64,000 nt of DNA from DASUPK01 sp963821705 (GCA_963821705.1 CAWGEV010000008.1:62001-126000), one strand, 5' to 3'. Shown: positions 1 to 8,597, counted from the first letter of the stretch. The notes: generated by a model from the letters alone, not told the origin. Program-made: numbers and translations.

Positions 1-708
1 CACTTCATGGGCACGTCGACGTTTGCCGAGGCGACGGTGATGCCGGAGATCGCTCTGGCCAAGATCAATCCTGAGGCTCCCCTCGACCGGGCCTGTCTGT
101 TTGCCTGCGGACTGACGACCGGCCTCGGGGCCGCGATCAACACTGCCAAGGTTGAGGCGGGCTCCACGTGCGTGGTCTTCGGCGCCGGCATGGTCGGGCT
201 TGGGGCTGTCGCCGGCTGTCGCCTTCAAGGCGCCGAAAGAATCATCGCCGTTGACCTCTCCGAGGACCGTCTCGAGCTGGCGCGCGGCCAAGGAGCAACC
301 GAAACGATGATCGGCGGCGAGGACGTTGTCGAACGGATCGTCGAGGAGACCGACGGCTTCGGCGCCGACTACACCTTCGAGGCGACCGGGAACGTCAAAG
401 TGATGCGCCAGGCCGTGGAGGCGGCGCGGATGGCCTGGGGATTCGCGACGATGGCCGGAGTCGCCGGCAAGGGCGAGACGCTCGACATCATTCCCCGTTT
501 CCTGATCACCGGCCGCCGCGTTGCAGGCTCCTCCTTCGGCGGTGTCAAAGGCCGCCAGGGTGTGCCTGAGCTAGTCGACCGGTACCTGGCTGGAGAAATC
601 GACGTCGATCCATTCATTTCCCACCGGATCACCCTGGACGAGGTAAACCGTGGCTTCGAGCTGATGGAAGCCCAGGACGGTATTCGCAGCGTGATCGCCT
701 TCAACTGA
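1..708 (+). CDS. Zinc-type class III alcohol dehydrogenase, C-terminal part (probable S-(hydroxymethyl)mycothiol dehydrogenase)
   Basis: The frame is open from the first base, so the N-terminal catalytic zinc domain lies outside the window; the ATG at 7 is internal. What remains is the end of the catalytic domain and the Rossmann NAD-binding domain, with a GAGMVG glycine motif and the acidic residue of VDLSEDR after the next strand. The start of the fragment (HFMGTSTFAE) is characteristic of class III enzymes, which oxidise the formaldehyde-thiol adduct. The next gene, 18 bases downstream, is an MBL-fold hydrolase. The same pair (adhE2/mscR with an MBL protein) occurs in mycothiol-using actinobacteria, so mycothiol-dependent formaldehyde oxidation is inferred. 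A glutathione-type or general alcohol dehydrogenase is the alternative, because the missing N-terminus holds the discriminating residues. Confidence 0.85.
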   Translation, partial: HFMGTSTFAEATVMPEIALAKINPEAPLDRACLFACGLTTGLGAAINTAKVEAGSTCVVFGAGMVGLGAVAGCRLQGAERIIAVDLSEDRLELARGQGATETMIGGEDVVERIVEETDGFGADYTFEATGNVKVMRQAVEAARMAWGFATMAGVAGKGETLDIIPRFLITGRRVAGSSFGGVKGRQGVPELVDRYLAGEIDVDPFISHRITLDEVNRGFELMEAQDGIRSVIAFN

Positions 709-726
709 CCGGGGCTGGAGCGAGGA

Positions 727-1497
727 ATGATTCTTCAGCGCGTCGAGCACCCCGAGTGGCTCTCAAACGCCTATCTGGTCGTTGACGAGATCGGTGGCCA
801 TGGTGTGCTCGTCGATTCGAACGGAATGACCGATCCGCTCTGTGAGCGTGCCGAGCGCGAAGGCAGCGAGATCACACATCTGCTGCTCACCCATCATCAC
901 GCAGACCACGTCGTGGACGCTCGCAAGCTGGCCCAGCGCTTCGGCGTGCCGATTCTGGCCCACGAGAAGACCGCCGAGATCCTGGATGGAGTTGTTGACG
1001 AGACCTTCGGCGACGGCGACGTGGTCGAGTCGGGAGGCTTGCGCATCGAGGTGATGCACACGCCGGGCCATTGCGCCGATCACTGCGCGCTATCCGTAAG
1101 TGGCACTGATGTCTTGACTGGCGATGTCATCTTCAAGGGAACGGTTGGCGGCACGCGGGCGCCGGGAGCAACCGGCTTTGAGGATCTTCGCTCGTCGGTG
1201 ATGGACCGCCTTATGAAGTTGGGGCCAGAGACGCGCTTTCACCCCGGGCATCGCGAGCCGACAACGGTGGGCGTGGAGTGGGAATCGAATCCATTCATTC
1301 GCATCTGGCGCGGTCTCGACCCCGAGAATGCCGAGCCCTGCACTGTCGGTCCGGCCGATCCCGGCGATCGGAAGGCCGCCACTCTCGTTCTCTGGGCCCC
1401 TGACTACGACGGTGGGAACAAGGCCTGGGTCCGTTTTGCTGACGACTCAGAGGCCGTGGTTGGCGGCTCGCAGGTACAGCGAGGCAGCGCCAGCTGA
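727..1497 (+). CDS. MBL-fold metallo-hydrolase
   Basis: This 256-residue protein has the metallo-beta-lactamase fold signature: H56-x-H58-x-D60-H61 (in THHHADH), followed by the later metal ligands in HTPGHCADH and LTGDVIF. The fold is typical of glyoxalase II-type thioester hydrolases. Its position directly behind a class III alcohol dehydrogenase suggests that it hydrolyses the thiol ester made by that enzyme, for example S-formylmycothiol, but this is inferred from context. The last 60 or so residues (LVLWAPDYDGGNKAWVRF onward) extend beyond the core MBL domain and are probably a small accessory domain. The ATG at 727 is preceded by a GAGG Shine-Dalgarno-like sequence. The pair is probably one operon. 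Confidence 0.85.
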   Translation: MILQRVEHPEWLSNAYLVVDEIGGHGVLVDSNGMTDPLCERAEREGSEITHLLLTHHHADHVVDARKLAQRFGVPILAHEKTAEILDGVVDETFGDGDVVESGGLRIEVMHTPGHCADHCALSVSGTDVLTGDVIFKGTVGGTRAPGATGFEDLRSSVMDRLMKLGPETRFHPGHREPTTVGVEWESNPFIRIWRGLDPENAEPCTVGPADPGDRKAATLVLWAPDYDGGNKAWVRFADDSEAVVGGSQVQRGSAS

Positions 1498-1547
1498 GCC
1501 TCTGACGCCGAGTAGAGCAAGGCGAAACGGAAGCACAAACGAGCGTC

Positions 1548-1594
1548 GTCGGCTGGGGGCCGAAAGGTCGCTGGTTCAAATCCAGTAGCCCCGA
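1548..1594 (+). tRNA. tRNA 3' half (anticodon arm to discriminator base), possible attachment-site remnant
   Basis: This segment folds like the 3' part of a tRNA. The anticodon arm is 1548-1552 paired with 1560-1564 (four pairs and one G-A mismatch), with a loop that has U33 at 1554 and anticodon GGG at 1555-1557. A five-base variable loop follows at 1565-1569. The T arm is 1570-1574 paired with 1582-1586 around a TTCAAAT loop, and the 3' acceptor strand AGCCCCG is followed by discriminator A. No 5' acceptor strand (CGGGGCT) or D arm is present upstream. GGG and the CCCCG-A end point to proline. A duplicated tRNA 3' half is the usual footprint of tyrosine-recombinase integration, but no integrase is visible nearby. 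Confidence 0.5.
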
Positions 1595-1616
1595 CTAAGT
1601 GAGTAAGCCTTGGAGT

Positions 1617-3143
1617 TCAGCCCGCTAACGCCTCGTAGGACGCGGCGAAGCGCTCGGCGATCACGCGCCACGAGTACGCGCCGCGAATCTGCTCGTACGC
1701 GTTCTCGCCTCGCTGCTTCCGTTCGTCGACGTCGTTCACGGCTTCCACCAGTGCGCCGGCAAGCGCGTCGACGTCGTCCGGCTCGACCATCCAGCCGTTC
1801 GGGCGCACCAATTCGGTGTTGACGAACGTGAGCGGACCGCCGCTGCGAGTCGCGATCACGGGAACCCCGCAGGCCATTGCCTCGAGCAGCGGCAGCCCGA
1901 AGGGCTCGTAGCTCGATGGGGTCACGAGCGCATCCGTACAGGCGAGACCGTCGGGGAGGTCCTCGTGACCCCTCCAGCCGAGGAAGAAGATGCCTTCTTC
2001 ACCCTCGCGGCGAGCCACGGTATGGGGGTGCTCGCCGTCCCACTCGCCGGGCGAGCCGCCCCAGATCACGAGCGGAGCGGGCCTCGCAAAGCGCGGGCGG
2101 GCCAGAACGTATGCCCGCACGAGCAGCGGCACGCGCTTGAAGTCCAAGAAGCGGCCCACGTACAGCAGCACGGGAGACGGCTCGCCAGTCTTGCGATCGA
2201 CGAACGGGCGCAGATCCTGCTCGTCATAGCGAATGCTTCCGGGCTCCCCCGACTCGTCCCAGCCGCGCGGATCGGTGACCAGCCAGCGGCGCCAGCGGGA
2301 GAGCTGCTCCTCGGGGCCAGCGTCGCGACGGTCGAAGCGCTCGGTGTCTACGCCGTTGGGAATCACTTCGATCCTGCTCTCGTCAACGCCCAGCAGCCTG
2401 AGCGCCTCGTCGCGGTCGTGAGAAGAGACCGCGACGATCTGGTCCGACCGCCGGGCGAGCGCTCCAAGGAGCCCGGCCCAGTGAACGCCGAAGCGCCAGT
2501 GCCCCCAGTTCGTGCTCTCAAACAATGCTCGCTGCGTTGGAGAGAGGCCGTCGAGCGTCGGCATCGCGTCTGCGCCCGCGCAGTCGGCCATCCCGGCCAG
2601 GGTTGTGTCGAGCGCCCGTGCCAGGTCCGCGAGCCGTTCGATCCGGTCGAGCATCTTTAGCTCGGTGCCGTGCAGTTGCGTGAGAACCGGTCGGGTCGGC
2701 CAGCGCCGTTGAACGGCCGCGTGGATCGGCGTGAGGTGATGGAGGTGAAACAGCGTCGGATCCGTCCACGCGTCCGCGAGGATGCGCTCCCAGGCCGCGA
2801 CCAGGTGCGCGCCGATCCGCGGCGAGACCGCGGCGAAGACCCGGTCCGCACTGTCGTTGCCGTCCTCGAAGGATGGGTGCATGGGAACCGGCGCCTCGAG
2901 CGGATCGCGGCCAGCCGCGCGGGCGCCGATCGCCGGGTCGTAGTCGGCCGCCGTCACCGAGAGGCCTTCGAAGAAGGTCGCTGCGTGCGACGGCGTCCCG
3001 GCTGCGCCGAGTGACCCGCAGGCCAGTGATACCTCCCAGCCCGCACCGTCGAGCGCCCGAGAGAGGTAGCGGGCGACCTGCGCCGAGCCGCCTCGCGGGT
3101 AGAAGATCAGTCCCATTGCCACCTGCCGCTTCGACGGGCTCAT
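1617..3143 (-). CDS. GT4-type glycosyltransferase (GT-B fold)
   Basis: This 508-residue protein belongs to glycosyltransferase family 4 of nucleotide-sugar enzymes. The N-terminal Rossmann-like half begins GLIFYPRGGSAQVARYLS, a glycine-rich acceptor-side loop, and contains LFHLHHLTP. The C-terminal donor-binding half contains VLLYVGRFLDFKRV and the family E-x7-E signature in EPFGLPLLEAMACGVPVIAT near residues 412-428. No signal peptide or membrane segment is seen, so it acts in the cytoplasm. Donor and acceptor cannot be deduced; such enzymes make glycolipids, trehalose-like sugars or surface glycans. It stands alone between a tRNA fragment and a divergently unrelated peroxidase gene. Confidence 0.85.
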   Translation of the reverse strand: MSPSKRQVAMGLIFYPRGGSAQVARYLSRALDGAGWEVSLACGSLGAAGTPSHAATFFEGLSVTAADYDPAIGARAAGRDPLEAPVPMHPSFEDGNDSADRVFAAVSPRIGAHLVAAWERILADAWTDPTLFHLHHLTPIHAAVQRRWPTRPVLTQLHGTELKMLDRIERLADLARALDTTLAGMADCAGADAMPTLDGLSPTQRALFESTNWGHWRFGVHWAGLLGALARRSDQIVAVSSHDRDEALRLLGVDESRIEVIPNGVDTERFDRRDAGPEEQLSRWRRWLVTDPRGWDESGEPGSIRYDEQDLRPFVDRKTGEPSPVLLYVGRFLDFKRVPLLVRAYVLARPRFARPAPLVIWGGSPGEWDGEHPHTVARREGEEGIFFLGWRGHEDLPDGLACTDALVTPSSYEPFGLPLLEAMACGVPVIATRSGGPLTFVNTELVRPNGWMVEPDDVDALAGALVEAVNDVDERKQRGENAYEQIRGAYSWRVIAERFAASYEALAG

Positions 3144-3252
3144 CGCTGGGAACGGTATTGGAGGTGATTACGCGAGCACCTCGATCTGGATGCCCCCGCT
3201 TCGCATCCGATCCAGTCGCCCCGCCCGCGAGCGAATGATCCGCGGACGGAGC

Positions 3253-4212
3253 TTAGGCGCCCCCCTGCGCTTCGGGGCCCGGGGCTGGCGGCTCATCGAG
3301 CATGTCGACCGTCGGCACGTAGAACAAGTTGCCCGTCAGCGCGGTGGAGAAGTCGAGGATCCGATCGGTGTTGCCGGGCGGCTTCCCGATGAACATGTTC
3401 GTCAGCATCTGCTCGACCACCGAGGGCGTGCGGGCGTAGCCGATGAAGTAGGTCCCGAACTCGGCCGCGCCCACCTCTCCGAAGGGCATATTGAGGCGCA
3501 CTATCTGCTGCTCGTCGCCTTCCTCATCGACGATCGTGTTGAGCGCGAGGTGGGAGTTGGCGGGTTTCTGATCCTCCGGGAACTCGATGTCGTCGAGCTT
3601 GGTCCGGCCCACCGCGCGCTCCTGCTCCTCCACGGCCAGCGCCTCCCATGCCTCGAGATCGTGCACGTACTTCTGAACGACGACATAGCTGCCGCCCGCG
3701 AACTGCGGGTCCTCGTCACCGATCAGGACCGCGGCCGATGCCGCCGCTCCCTCCGGGTTCTCCGTGCCGTCGACGAATCCGAGCAGGTCACGCTCGTCGA
3801 AGGACCTGAACCCGTGCACCTCGTCGACGACCTGAGCGAAGCCTGCAAGGCGACCGGTCAGCTGCTTGGCGAGCTCGAAGCACAGGTCGAGCCGATGGGC
3901 GCGGACGTGGAACAGCAGATCGCCGGGCGTAGCGGGGGCCTTGTGCCGGGCGCCGGCAAGCTCGCGAAACGGATGGAGCTCGGCCGGACGGGGCGGGCCG
4001 AACAGCCGATCCCAGGCCCGAGCGCCGATGCCGACCACGCAGGTCAGCTCTCCCTCAGGGAGCCGGAACCCGACCGATCTCTTCAACCCGCTGACGTCCG
4101 AAAGCAGGTCGCGGACCCCGTCCTCGCCTCCCGGGTCGACGACGGCCGCCAGGAAGATCGCCGCCTCGGTGAGAGGGGAAAGGATCGCTTGGGGCTCAGC
4201 GGCGTCCGTCAT
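3253..4212 (-). CDS. DyP-type (dye-decolorizing) heme peroxidase
   Basis: The protein carries the DyP hallmark G-x-x-D-G in GFVDGTENP (about residues 143-151), which supplies the distal catalytic aspartate. The proximal heme histidine is probably in NSHLALN near residue 218, and GTYFIGYARTP near residue 251 is the conserved heme-pocket segment. I chose the ATG at 4210-4212 (MTDAAEPQ) because the upstream extension to 4245 is not family-like. There is no Tat or Sec signal, so this is a cytoplasmic enzyme or possible encapsulin cargo; no encapsulin gene is in the window. DyP enzymes use hydrogen peroxide to oxidise dyes, phenols or heme-related compounds; the natural substrate here is unknown. 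Confidence 0.92.
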   Translation of the reverse strand: MTDAAEPQAILSPLTEAAIFLAAVVDPGGEDGVRDLLSDVSGLKRSVGFRLPEGELTCVVGIGARAWDRLFGPPRPAELHPFRELAGARHKAPATPGDLLFHVRAHRLDLCFELAKQLTGRLAGFAQVVDEVHGFRSFDERDLLGFVDGTENPEGAAASAAVLIGDEDPQFAGGSYVVVQKYVHDLEAWEALAVEEQERAVGRTKLDDIEFPEDQKPANSHLALNTIVDEEGDEQQIVRLNMPFGEVGAAEFGTYFIGYARTPSVVEQMLTNMFIGKPPGNTDRILDFSTALTGNLFYVPTVDMLDEPPAPGPEAQGGA

Positions 4213-4381
4213 TGACCGGCGGCTGGGTCGAGGGCAGAGCCACACGGCAAGGCTATCCGGGAGCAGCCCACCGGACTAGGGTTCGTGGCGGGCGAGTCAG
4301 TCCTCCGCCGAGCTCTGAGCGAGAGCACTCTAGACTTCCTCGCCTTATGTGGGACGGCAGGCCCTCGCGAGGATCAAGCCC

Positions 4382-4987
4382 ATGAGGCGCCTCTCGCAGC
4401 TGTGGAGGGGGATCGCGCTGGTGCCGGCGGCGGCGATGTCGGTGCACCAGCTGCGCTACGTCCTGGCCTACGGCGGAGGAGCGGACCGGGCGCTCTCCGG
4501 GCAGGGCCACGCTTACCTGAGCTCGGTCACCCCGTGGGTGGTGTTTCTCTGCGCGGCGGCTCTCGGAGCGTTCCTGGGCCGGCTTGCGCGAGCGTGGCGT
4601 CTCGGTGAGGCCCACGACCATTCCGCCGCAAGCCCGCTCGTCGTCTGGCTGACTGCCGCCGCAGGCCTGGTCGCCCTCTACACCGGACAGGAGCTCCTCG
4701 AAGGCCTCTTCGCCTCTGGCCATCCTCCTGGCCTGATCGGCGTCTTCGGGGACGGGGGCTGGTGGGCGATCCCCGCCGCGCTCTTCGTCGGCGGACTGCT
4801 GACGCTCGCGCTCCGCGGAGCGCGAGTCGCGATCCGGTTCGTTGTGGCTCTCAGGACAAAGGTGCCGACGCCTGTTCGGCGGCCGCTGGCCGCGGCCCGG
4901 GCTCCCGCGAGCCTGCTCCTGGTGCCGCCGCAGCCGATGGCCGCGGCTGCGCCGGGTCGCGCTCCGCCGCTGACCTTCTTGAGCTGA
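4382..4987 (+). CDS. Hypothetical integral membrane protein upstream of the copper module
   Basis: This 201-residue protein has about four hydrophobic helices: around residues 8-28, 42-65, 78-100 and 110-140. HDHSA lies in the loop after helix 2 and GQELLEG in the third. The C-terminal 60 residues are basic, proline/alanine-rich and predicted cytoplasmic or disordered. I use the ATG at 4382 (MRRLSQLW), which starts just before the first helix. I do not recognise the family. It is followed 59 bases later by a secreted protein and a CopC-CopD fusion, so a part in metal handling or cytochrome oxidase assembly is possible but only by association. Confidence 0.65.
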   Translation: MRRLSQLWRGIALVPAAAMSVHQLRYVLAYGGGADRALSGQGHAYLSSVTPWVVFLCAAALGAFLGRLARAWRLGEAHDHSAASPLVVWLTAAAGLVALYTGQELLEGLFASGHPPGLIGVFGDGGWWAIPAALFVGGLLTLALRGARVAIRFVVALRTKVPTPVRRPLAAARAPASLLLVPPQPMAAAAPGRAPPLTFLS

Positions 4988-5046
4988 TCAGAGGCGCCGC
5001 CTCCTCCGGGGTCGAGCGGCGCCGTTCAACCCGAGAAAGGAAAGAC

Positions 5047-5742
5047 ATGCCACGCCTTGCGCGGGGGCTGCTGCTGGCGATCGTTTCGCTGGCGAGCCTC
5101 CCAGCCATAGCGGGAGCCCACCCGGGCAACCCCGACTTCAGGTCCGTGTTCCAGCACTTCAGCCCGCCGGTCTCCGGAGTGAACGTCCAGGTCCTCAACT
5201 GGGACAGCGACTACCAGCTCTCGGACCCGGGCCACCACACGGTCGTGGTCTACGGCTACGACAACGACCAGTACGCCCGCATCCTGCCCAACGGCACCGT
5301 CCAGGTGAACCAGCGCTCGCCCGCCGCCTACCTCAATGAGGACCGCTATGGCACCACGCCGGTTCCGTCGTCGGCGAACCCGAAGGCTCCGCCCCAGTGG
5401 AAGACCGTCAACGAGAGCGGCACCTTCATCTGGCACGACCATCGGATGCACTACATGTCGCCGGCGACGCCACCGCAGGTGAAGGACAAGAGCCGGCGGA
5501 CGAAGATCTTCGACTACACGATCCCTCTCTCCGTCGACGGCAAGCCGGTCAGCCTGGACGGGACCCTCTTCTGGGTCGGGCCGCCGAACACCTCGAAGAC
5601 GCCGTTCCTGATCGCGGGCGCGGTGATCGTGATCGGGCTGCTGATCATGGTGATCTGGGTGCGGCGTCGGCGTCGCGGCGATCCCTCAGGGGCGGGCGGT
5701 ACCGGTGGGCCGCCTCCAAAGGAGGCGAAGGAGGCCTGGTGA
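5047..5742 (+). CDS. Secreted, membrane-anchored protein with a WHDHRMHYM motif, copper-cluster partner
   Basis: The protein has 231 residues. The ATG at 5047 follows an AGAAAGGAAAG Shine-Dalgarno-like stretch. A signal peptide runs to about A22 (AGAHPGNPDF), then an extracytoplasmic domain, a transmembrane helix at about residues 185-207 and an RRRRR stop-transfer followed by a short cytoplasmic tail. The domain contains W129-H-D-H-R-M-H-Y-M137, with three histidines and two methionines in nine residues, a composition typical of Cu(I)/Cu(II) ligand sets. Its stop overlaps the GTG start of the CopC-CopD fusion (GTGA), so the two are translationally coupled. I know no described function; copper binding or delivery to CopC/CopD is inferred. 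Confidence 0.75.
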   Translation: MPRLARGLLLAIVSLASLPAIAGAHPGNPDFRSVFQHFSPPVSGVNVQVLNWDSDYQLSDPGHHTVVVYGYDNDQYARILPNGTVQVNQRSPAAYLNEDRYGTTPVPSSANPKAPPQWKTVNESGTFIWHDHRMHYMSPATPPQVKDKSRRTKIFDYTIPLSVDGKPVSLDGTLFWVGPPNTSKTPFLIAGAVIVIGLLIMVIWVRRRRRGDPSGAGGTGGPPPKEAKEAW

Positions 5743-7544
5743 GACGCCTTGGCACTCGCGGCGGGGTAGCCGCGCTCGTTGCGGCGATGGTCTGCGCGGT
5801 GGCTCCGGCCGCCGCGTCGGCACACGCGATCCTCGAGGCCACCTCGCCGCAGCGCGGAGCCGTGCTTCCGCACCAGCCCGACGCCGTGATCTTTCGGTTC
5901 GACGAGCCGGTCGAGGGCAACTTCGGCGCGGTGCGGGTCTACGACTCGCGGGGAAACGAGGTCGATCAAAGTGACGCCTTCCATCCCAACGGCAACGGGC
6001 CGGAAATCGGCGTTCACCTGAAGCCCGGCCTGCCGGATGGCAGCTACACGGCGACCTACCGGGTCGTCTCCGCAGACGGGCACATCGTCTCCAGCGGATT
6101 CGTCTTCTCGATCGGGAAGGCGGGGTCCGCGCCCAGCCAGACGGTCGCCCAGCTGATCGGCAAGTCCGGCTCGGGGACGGTGACCGAGGTCGCCTTCGGG
6201 GCGGCCCGGGCGCTCCAGTACGTGGCGCTCGCGCTCGCCGTCGGCGCGCTCGTCTTCCTGCTCCTCGCCTGGCTGCCGGGACTCGGGTCGGTGGCCGGAG
6301 CCGATGGGAGCTGGCTTCGTGCCTCCCAGGCCTTCAGCACTCGATTGAGGCGGCTGCTGTGGGTCGCGGCGGCGGTCGGCGCCCTCAGCGCGGCCGCCGG
6401 CGTGGTCCTGGAGGCGGCGGAGGCGGCCGGGATCTCGGGCTTCTCGGCGCTGAAAGCCTCGATCATCCGCGAGGAGCTCGGGACGAGGTTCGGGACGATC
6501 TGGGGACTCTGCGTGGTCGCCTGGGTTGTGGTCGGGGTGATCCTGCCATTCGCGTTCGGGCGGGCCGGGCAGAGGGTCTTCGCCCTGCGGCCGGCGGAGC
6601 TGGGTGCAACAGGCCTCGCCAGGCCAGGCTCGTCGGTTGCGATCCGGCTGCTGCCGCTCGCGATTCCCCTTGGCTTCCTCGTCCTCGAGCCGGCGCTCTC
6701 GGGTCATGGGAGCACGCAGTCGCCGGTCGCACTGCTCTTCCCCACCAACGTCATCCACGTCGCCGCGATGAGCGTCTGGCTCGGGGGTCTGGTGACGCTC
6801 CTGTTCGCGGTCGCCCGGGCGACGGCGGAGCTCGAGCCGCCCGACCGCAGCCGGCTGCTCGCTGCGGTGCTGGTCCGCTTCTCTCAGGTCGCCCTGATCG
6901 CGGTCGCGGTGATCCTGGCCTCCGGCCTCGTCCAGGCCTACGTCCTGGTCCGTCACCCACACGCGCTGCTCGACACGGCCTACGGGCGGGCGGTGCTGAT
7001 CAAGTTCTGCCTGCTGGTCGGGCTGATCGGGCTCGGCGCCTACAACCGCTATCGCTCGGTGCCGCGGCTCGAGAAGGTGGCGACCGGGGGAGAAGCCCCC
7101 GGACGCGCCGGACTGCTCCTGCGCCGGGCGCTCCGGACCGAGGTTGCGCTGCTCGTCGTGGTTCTCGGAGTCACCGGCGCGCTGGCGAGTTACGCGCCGG
7201 CGATTACCGCCCAGTCGGGGCCCTATTACACGAGCACGACCCTCGGTCCGACCTCGTTCCAGATGGTCGTCGACCCCGCCCGGGTGGGCGCAAACGAGAT
7301 CCACCTCTACATGTTCGACGCGAAGTCGGGCGCCCAGTACACCGGGACGAAGGAGCTCGACGTCACCGCGAGCGACACGGACAAGAACATCACGCTGCCG
7401 CTCACCCCGCAACTCTCCGGGCCCGGCCACTACACGATCCCGGATGCCCTCCTGAGCGTTCCGGGCACCTGGAAGATCGAGGTCGTCCTCCGGGTTTCCG
7501 CCTTCGACGAGTTCACGAAGGACTTCGAGGTGCCGATCAGATGA
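5739..7544 (+). CDS. CopC-CopD fusion copper uptake/resistance protein with C-terminal YtkA-like domain
   Basis: This 601-residue protein starts at GTG 5739. A signal peptide ends at A28, so H29 would become the mature N-terminus, which matches the amino-terminal histidine brace of CopC. The other CopC ligands fit D113 and H115 in SADGHIVSSGF. A CopD domain of about eight helices follows (residues 145-480), including LFPTNVIHVAAMSVWLGGL with conserved histidine and tryptophan. The last 110 residues form an extracytoplasmic beta domain of the FixH/YtkA type. The arrangement equals YcnJ of bacilli, which imports copper. It overlaps the previous gene and the next by 4 bases each, so these genes form one operon. 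Confidence 0.9.
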   Translation: MRRLGTRGGVAALVAAMVCAVAPAAASAHAILEATSPQRGAVLPHQPDAVIFRFDEPVEGNFGAVRVYDSRGNEVDQSDAFHPNGNGPEIGVHLKPGLPDGSYTATYRVVSADGHIVSSGFVFSIGKAGSAPSQTVAQLIGKSGSGTVTEVAFGAARALQYVALALAVGALVFLLLAWLPGLGSVAGADGSWLRASQAFSTRLRRLLWVAAAVGALSAAAGVVLEAAEAAGISGFSALKASIIREELGTRFGTIWGLCVVAWVVVGVILPFAFGRAGQRVFALRPAELGATGLARPGSSVAIRLLPLAIPLGFLVLEPALSGHGSTQSPVALLFPTNVIHVAAMSVWLGGLVTLLFAVARATAELEPPDRSRLLAAVLVRFSQVALIAVAVILASGLVQAYVLVRHPHALLDTAYGRAVLIKFCLLVGLIGLGAYNRYRSVPRLEKVATGGEAPGRAGLLLRRALRTEVALLVVVLGVTGALASYAPAITAQSGPYYTSTTLGPTSFQMVVDPARVGANEIHLYMFDAKSGAQYTGTKELDVTASDTDKNITLPLTPQLSGPGHYTIPDALLSVPGTWKIEVVLRVSAFDEFTKDFEVPIR

Positions 7545-7834
7545 GCGGGGACCTGCTCACGACCCTGCTGTTCTTCGCGCCCGCCCTGCTGCTCTGCATC
7601 AGCCTGCTGCTCGGCCACCGGCCGGGCGAGCGGCTGCTGAATCGCTGGGCCTTGCGCCGAACGCAGCGCTTCCGTTACGCGCCGCTCCGTCTCAGCCCGG
7701 CCCGCATCGGCTGGGTCCAGATCAATCCGCGCGGCGGCCGCCTGCTCGCTCGGAGCATGGCCGGCCGCGCGCCTCCTCGCTCGCTCGCGCCGCGAGCGAA
7801 GTCAGGGCGGCGCCCACTTCCAGCCTTCATCTGA
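7541..7834 (+). CDS. Small single-helix membrane protein in the copper operon
   Basis: The ATG at 7541 overlaps the stop of the CopC-CopD gene (ATGA). The 97-residue product has one N-terminal hydrophobic helix (about residues 4-24, ending in HRPGERLLNRW) and a strongly basic cytoplasmic tail rich in arginine, proline and serine. I do not recognise a family. The tight coupling on the 5' side, and the ycnI gene 15 bases after its stop, support expression with the copper genes. The basic tail codon usage is less regular than in its neighbours, so the true C-terminus is uncertain. Confidence 0.6.
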   Translation: MSGDLLTTLLFFAPALLLCISLLLGHRPGERLLNRWALRRTQRFRYAPLRLSPARIGWVQINPRGGRLLARSMAGRAPPRSLAPRAKSGRRPLPAFI

Positions 7835-7849
7835 CAAAGGAGTCTTTCG

Positions 7850-8554
7850 ATGCGAAAGAGGTTGATTCTCGGAGCGTCCTCCTGCTTGGCGGGATTCGCT
7901 CTGATTACGGCGAGCGCCGAGGCACACGTGAGCTTCCACCCGAACGTGCTGCCGGCAGGCGCCAACGCCACGCTCGACATCCGGGTGCCCAACGAGATGG
8001 ACAACGCCAACACCGACAAGCTCGTGGTGCAGGTTCCGCCCGGATTCATAGACATCGCGACCCAGCCGATCCCGGGCTGGACCGCGCAGACCAAGACCCG
8101 AAAGCTCGCACAGCCCGTCCAGACCGATAGTGGGCCGGTGAGCGAGGAGGTCAGCGAGATCATCTGGACCGGGAGCGGGTCGGGCAACATCCCGCCCGGC
8201 GGCTTCCAGAACTTCCCGATCTCGACGCAGATCCCTGATCAGGCCGGGCACGTCCTGACCTTCAAGGTCCTGCAGTACTACGACAACGGGAAGGTCGTTC
8301 GCTGGATCGGGCCGGAGAGCTCCGACAACCCGGCAGCCACGATCGACGTCACGGACGCCAACGGTGTCCTCCAGGACGTCGCCGGCAGCGAGGCCGGCCC
8401 GCCGGCAATCGACCAGCTGCCCTCGTCGGGGGGCAGCTCGTCGTCGAGCGGTGGCGCGAGCAAGGGCCTCGGCATCACGGCTCTGGTGGTCGGAGCGCTT
8501 GGCCTCTTGGCGGGAGGGATCGCGCTCCTTCGAACCAGGAGGTCAAACGCCTGA
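7850..8554 (+). CDS. YcnI-like DUF1775 copper-binding protein
   Basis: This 234-residue protein has a signal peptide ending at A25, so that H26 of HVSFHPNVLP becomes the mature N-terminus. YcnI proteins bind Cu(II) through exactly such an N-terminal histidine, a downstream glutamate and a tryptophan; the glutamate of VPNE and a tryptophan such as that in EIIWTGSG are candidates. A Ser/Gly linker follows, then a C-terminal transmembrane helix (residues 208-228) and a short basic tail (RTRRSNA). The ATG is preceded by an AAAGGAGTC Shine-Dalgarno 6 bases upstream. Its position behind CopC-CopD reproduces the bacillus ycnI/ycnJ pairing, so a role as cell-surface copper chaperone is well supported. 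Confidence 0.9.
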   Translation: MRKRLILGASSCLAGFALITASAEAHVSFHPNVLPAGANATLDIRVPNEMDNANTDKLVVQVPPGFIDIATQPIPGWTAQTKTRKLAQPVQTDSGPVSEEVSEIIWTGSGSGNIPPGGFQNFPISTQIPDQAGHVLTFKVLQYYDNGKVVRWIGPESSDNPAATIDVTDANGVLQDVAGSEAGPPAIDQLPSSGGSSSSSGGASKGLGITALVVGALGLLAGGIALLRTRRSNA

Positions 8555-8563
8555 GAAGAGCCC

Positions 8564-8597
8564 TGGGAGGGCGGGCAGCTTCATGCCCGCCCTCCCA
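8564..8597 (+). terminator. Strong hairpin after ycnI
   Basis: Bases 8564-8577 pair perfectly with 8584-8597 (14 pairs, mostly G-C) around a six-base loop, starting 10 bases after the ycnI stop. No T-tract follows, so it is not a classic intrinsic terminator. It may instead act as an RNA-stabilising or rho-type end and separates ycnI from the SCO1 gene. Confidence 0.6.

Noticed and set aside
5514..7430. A 638-residue minus-strand open frame antisense to the CopC-CopD gene, and similar long antisense frames elsewhere (for example 43555-46512, 19439-20923, 29479-31254)
   Set aside because: These are typical of GC-rich DNA where the antisense of a real gene lacks stops. They are rich in Arg, Pro, Gly and Asp and show no domain.
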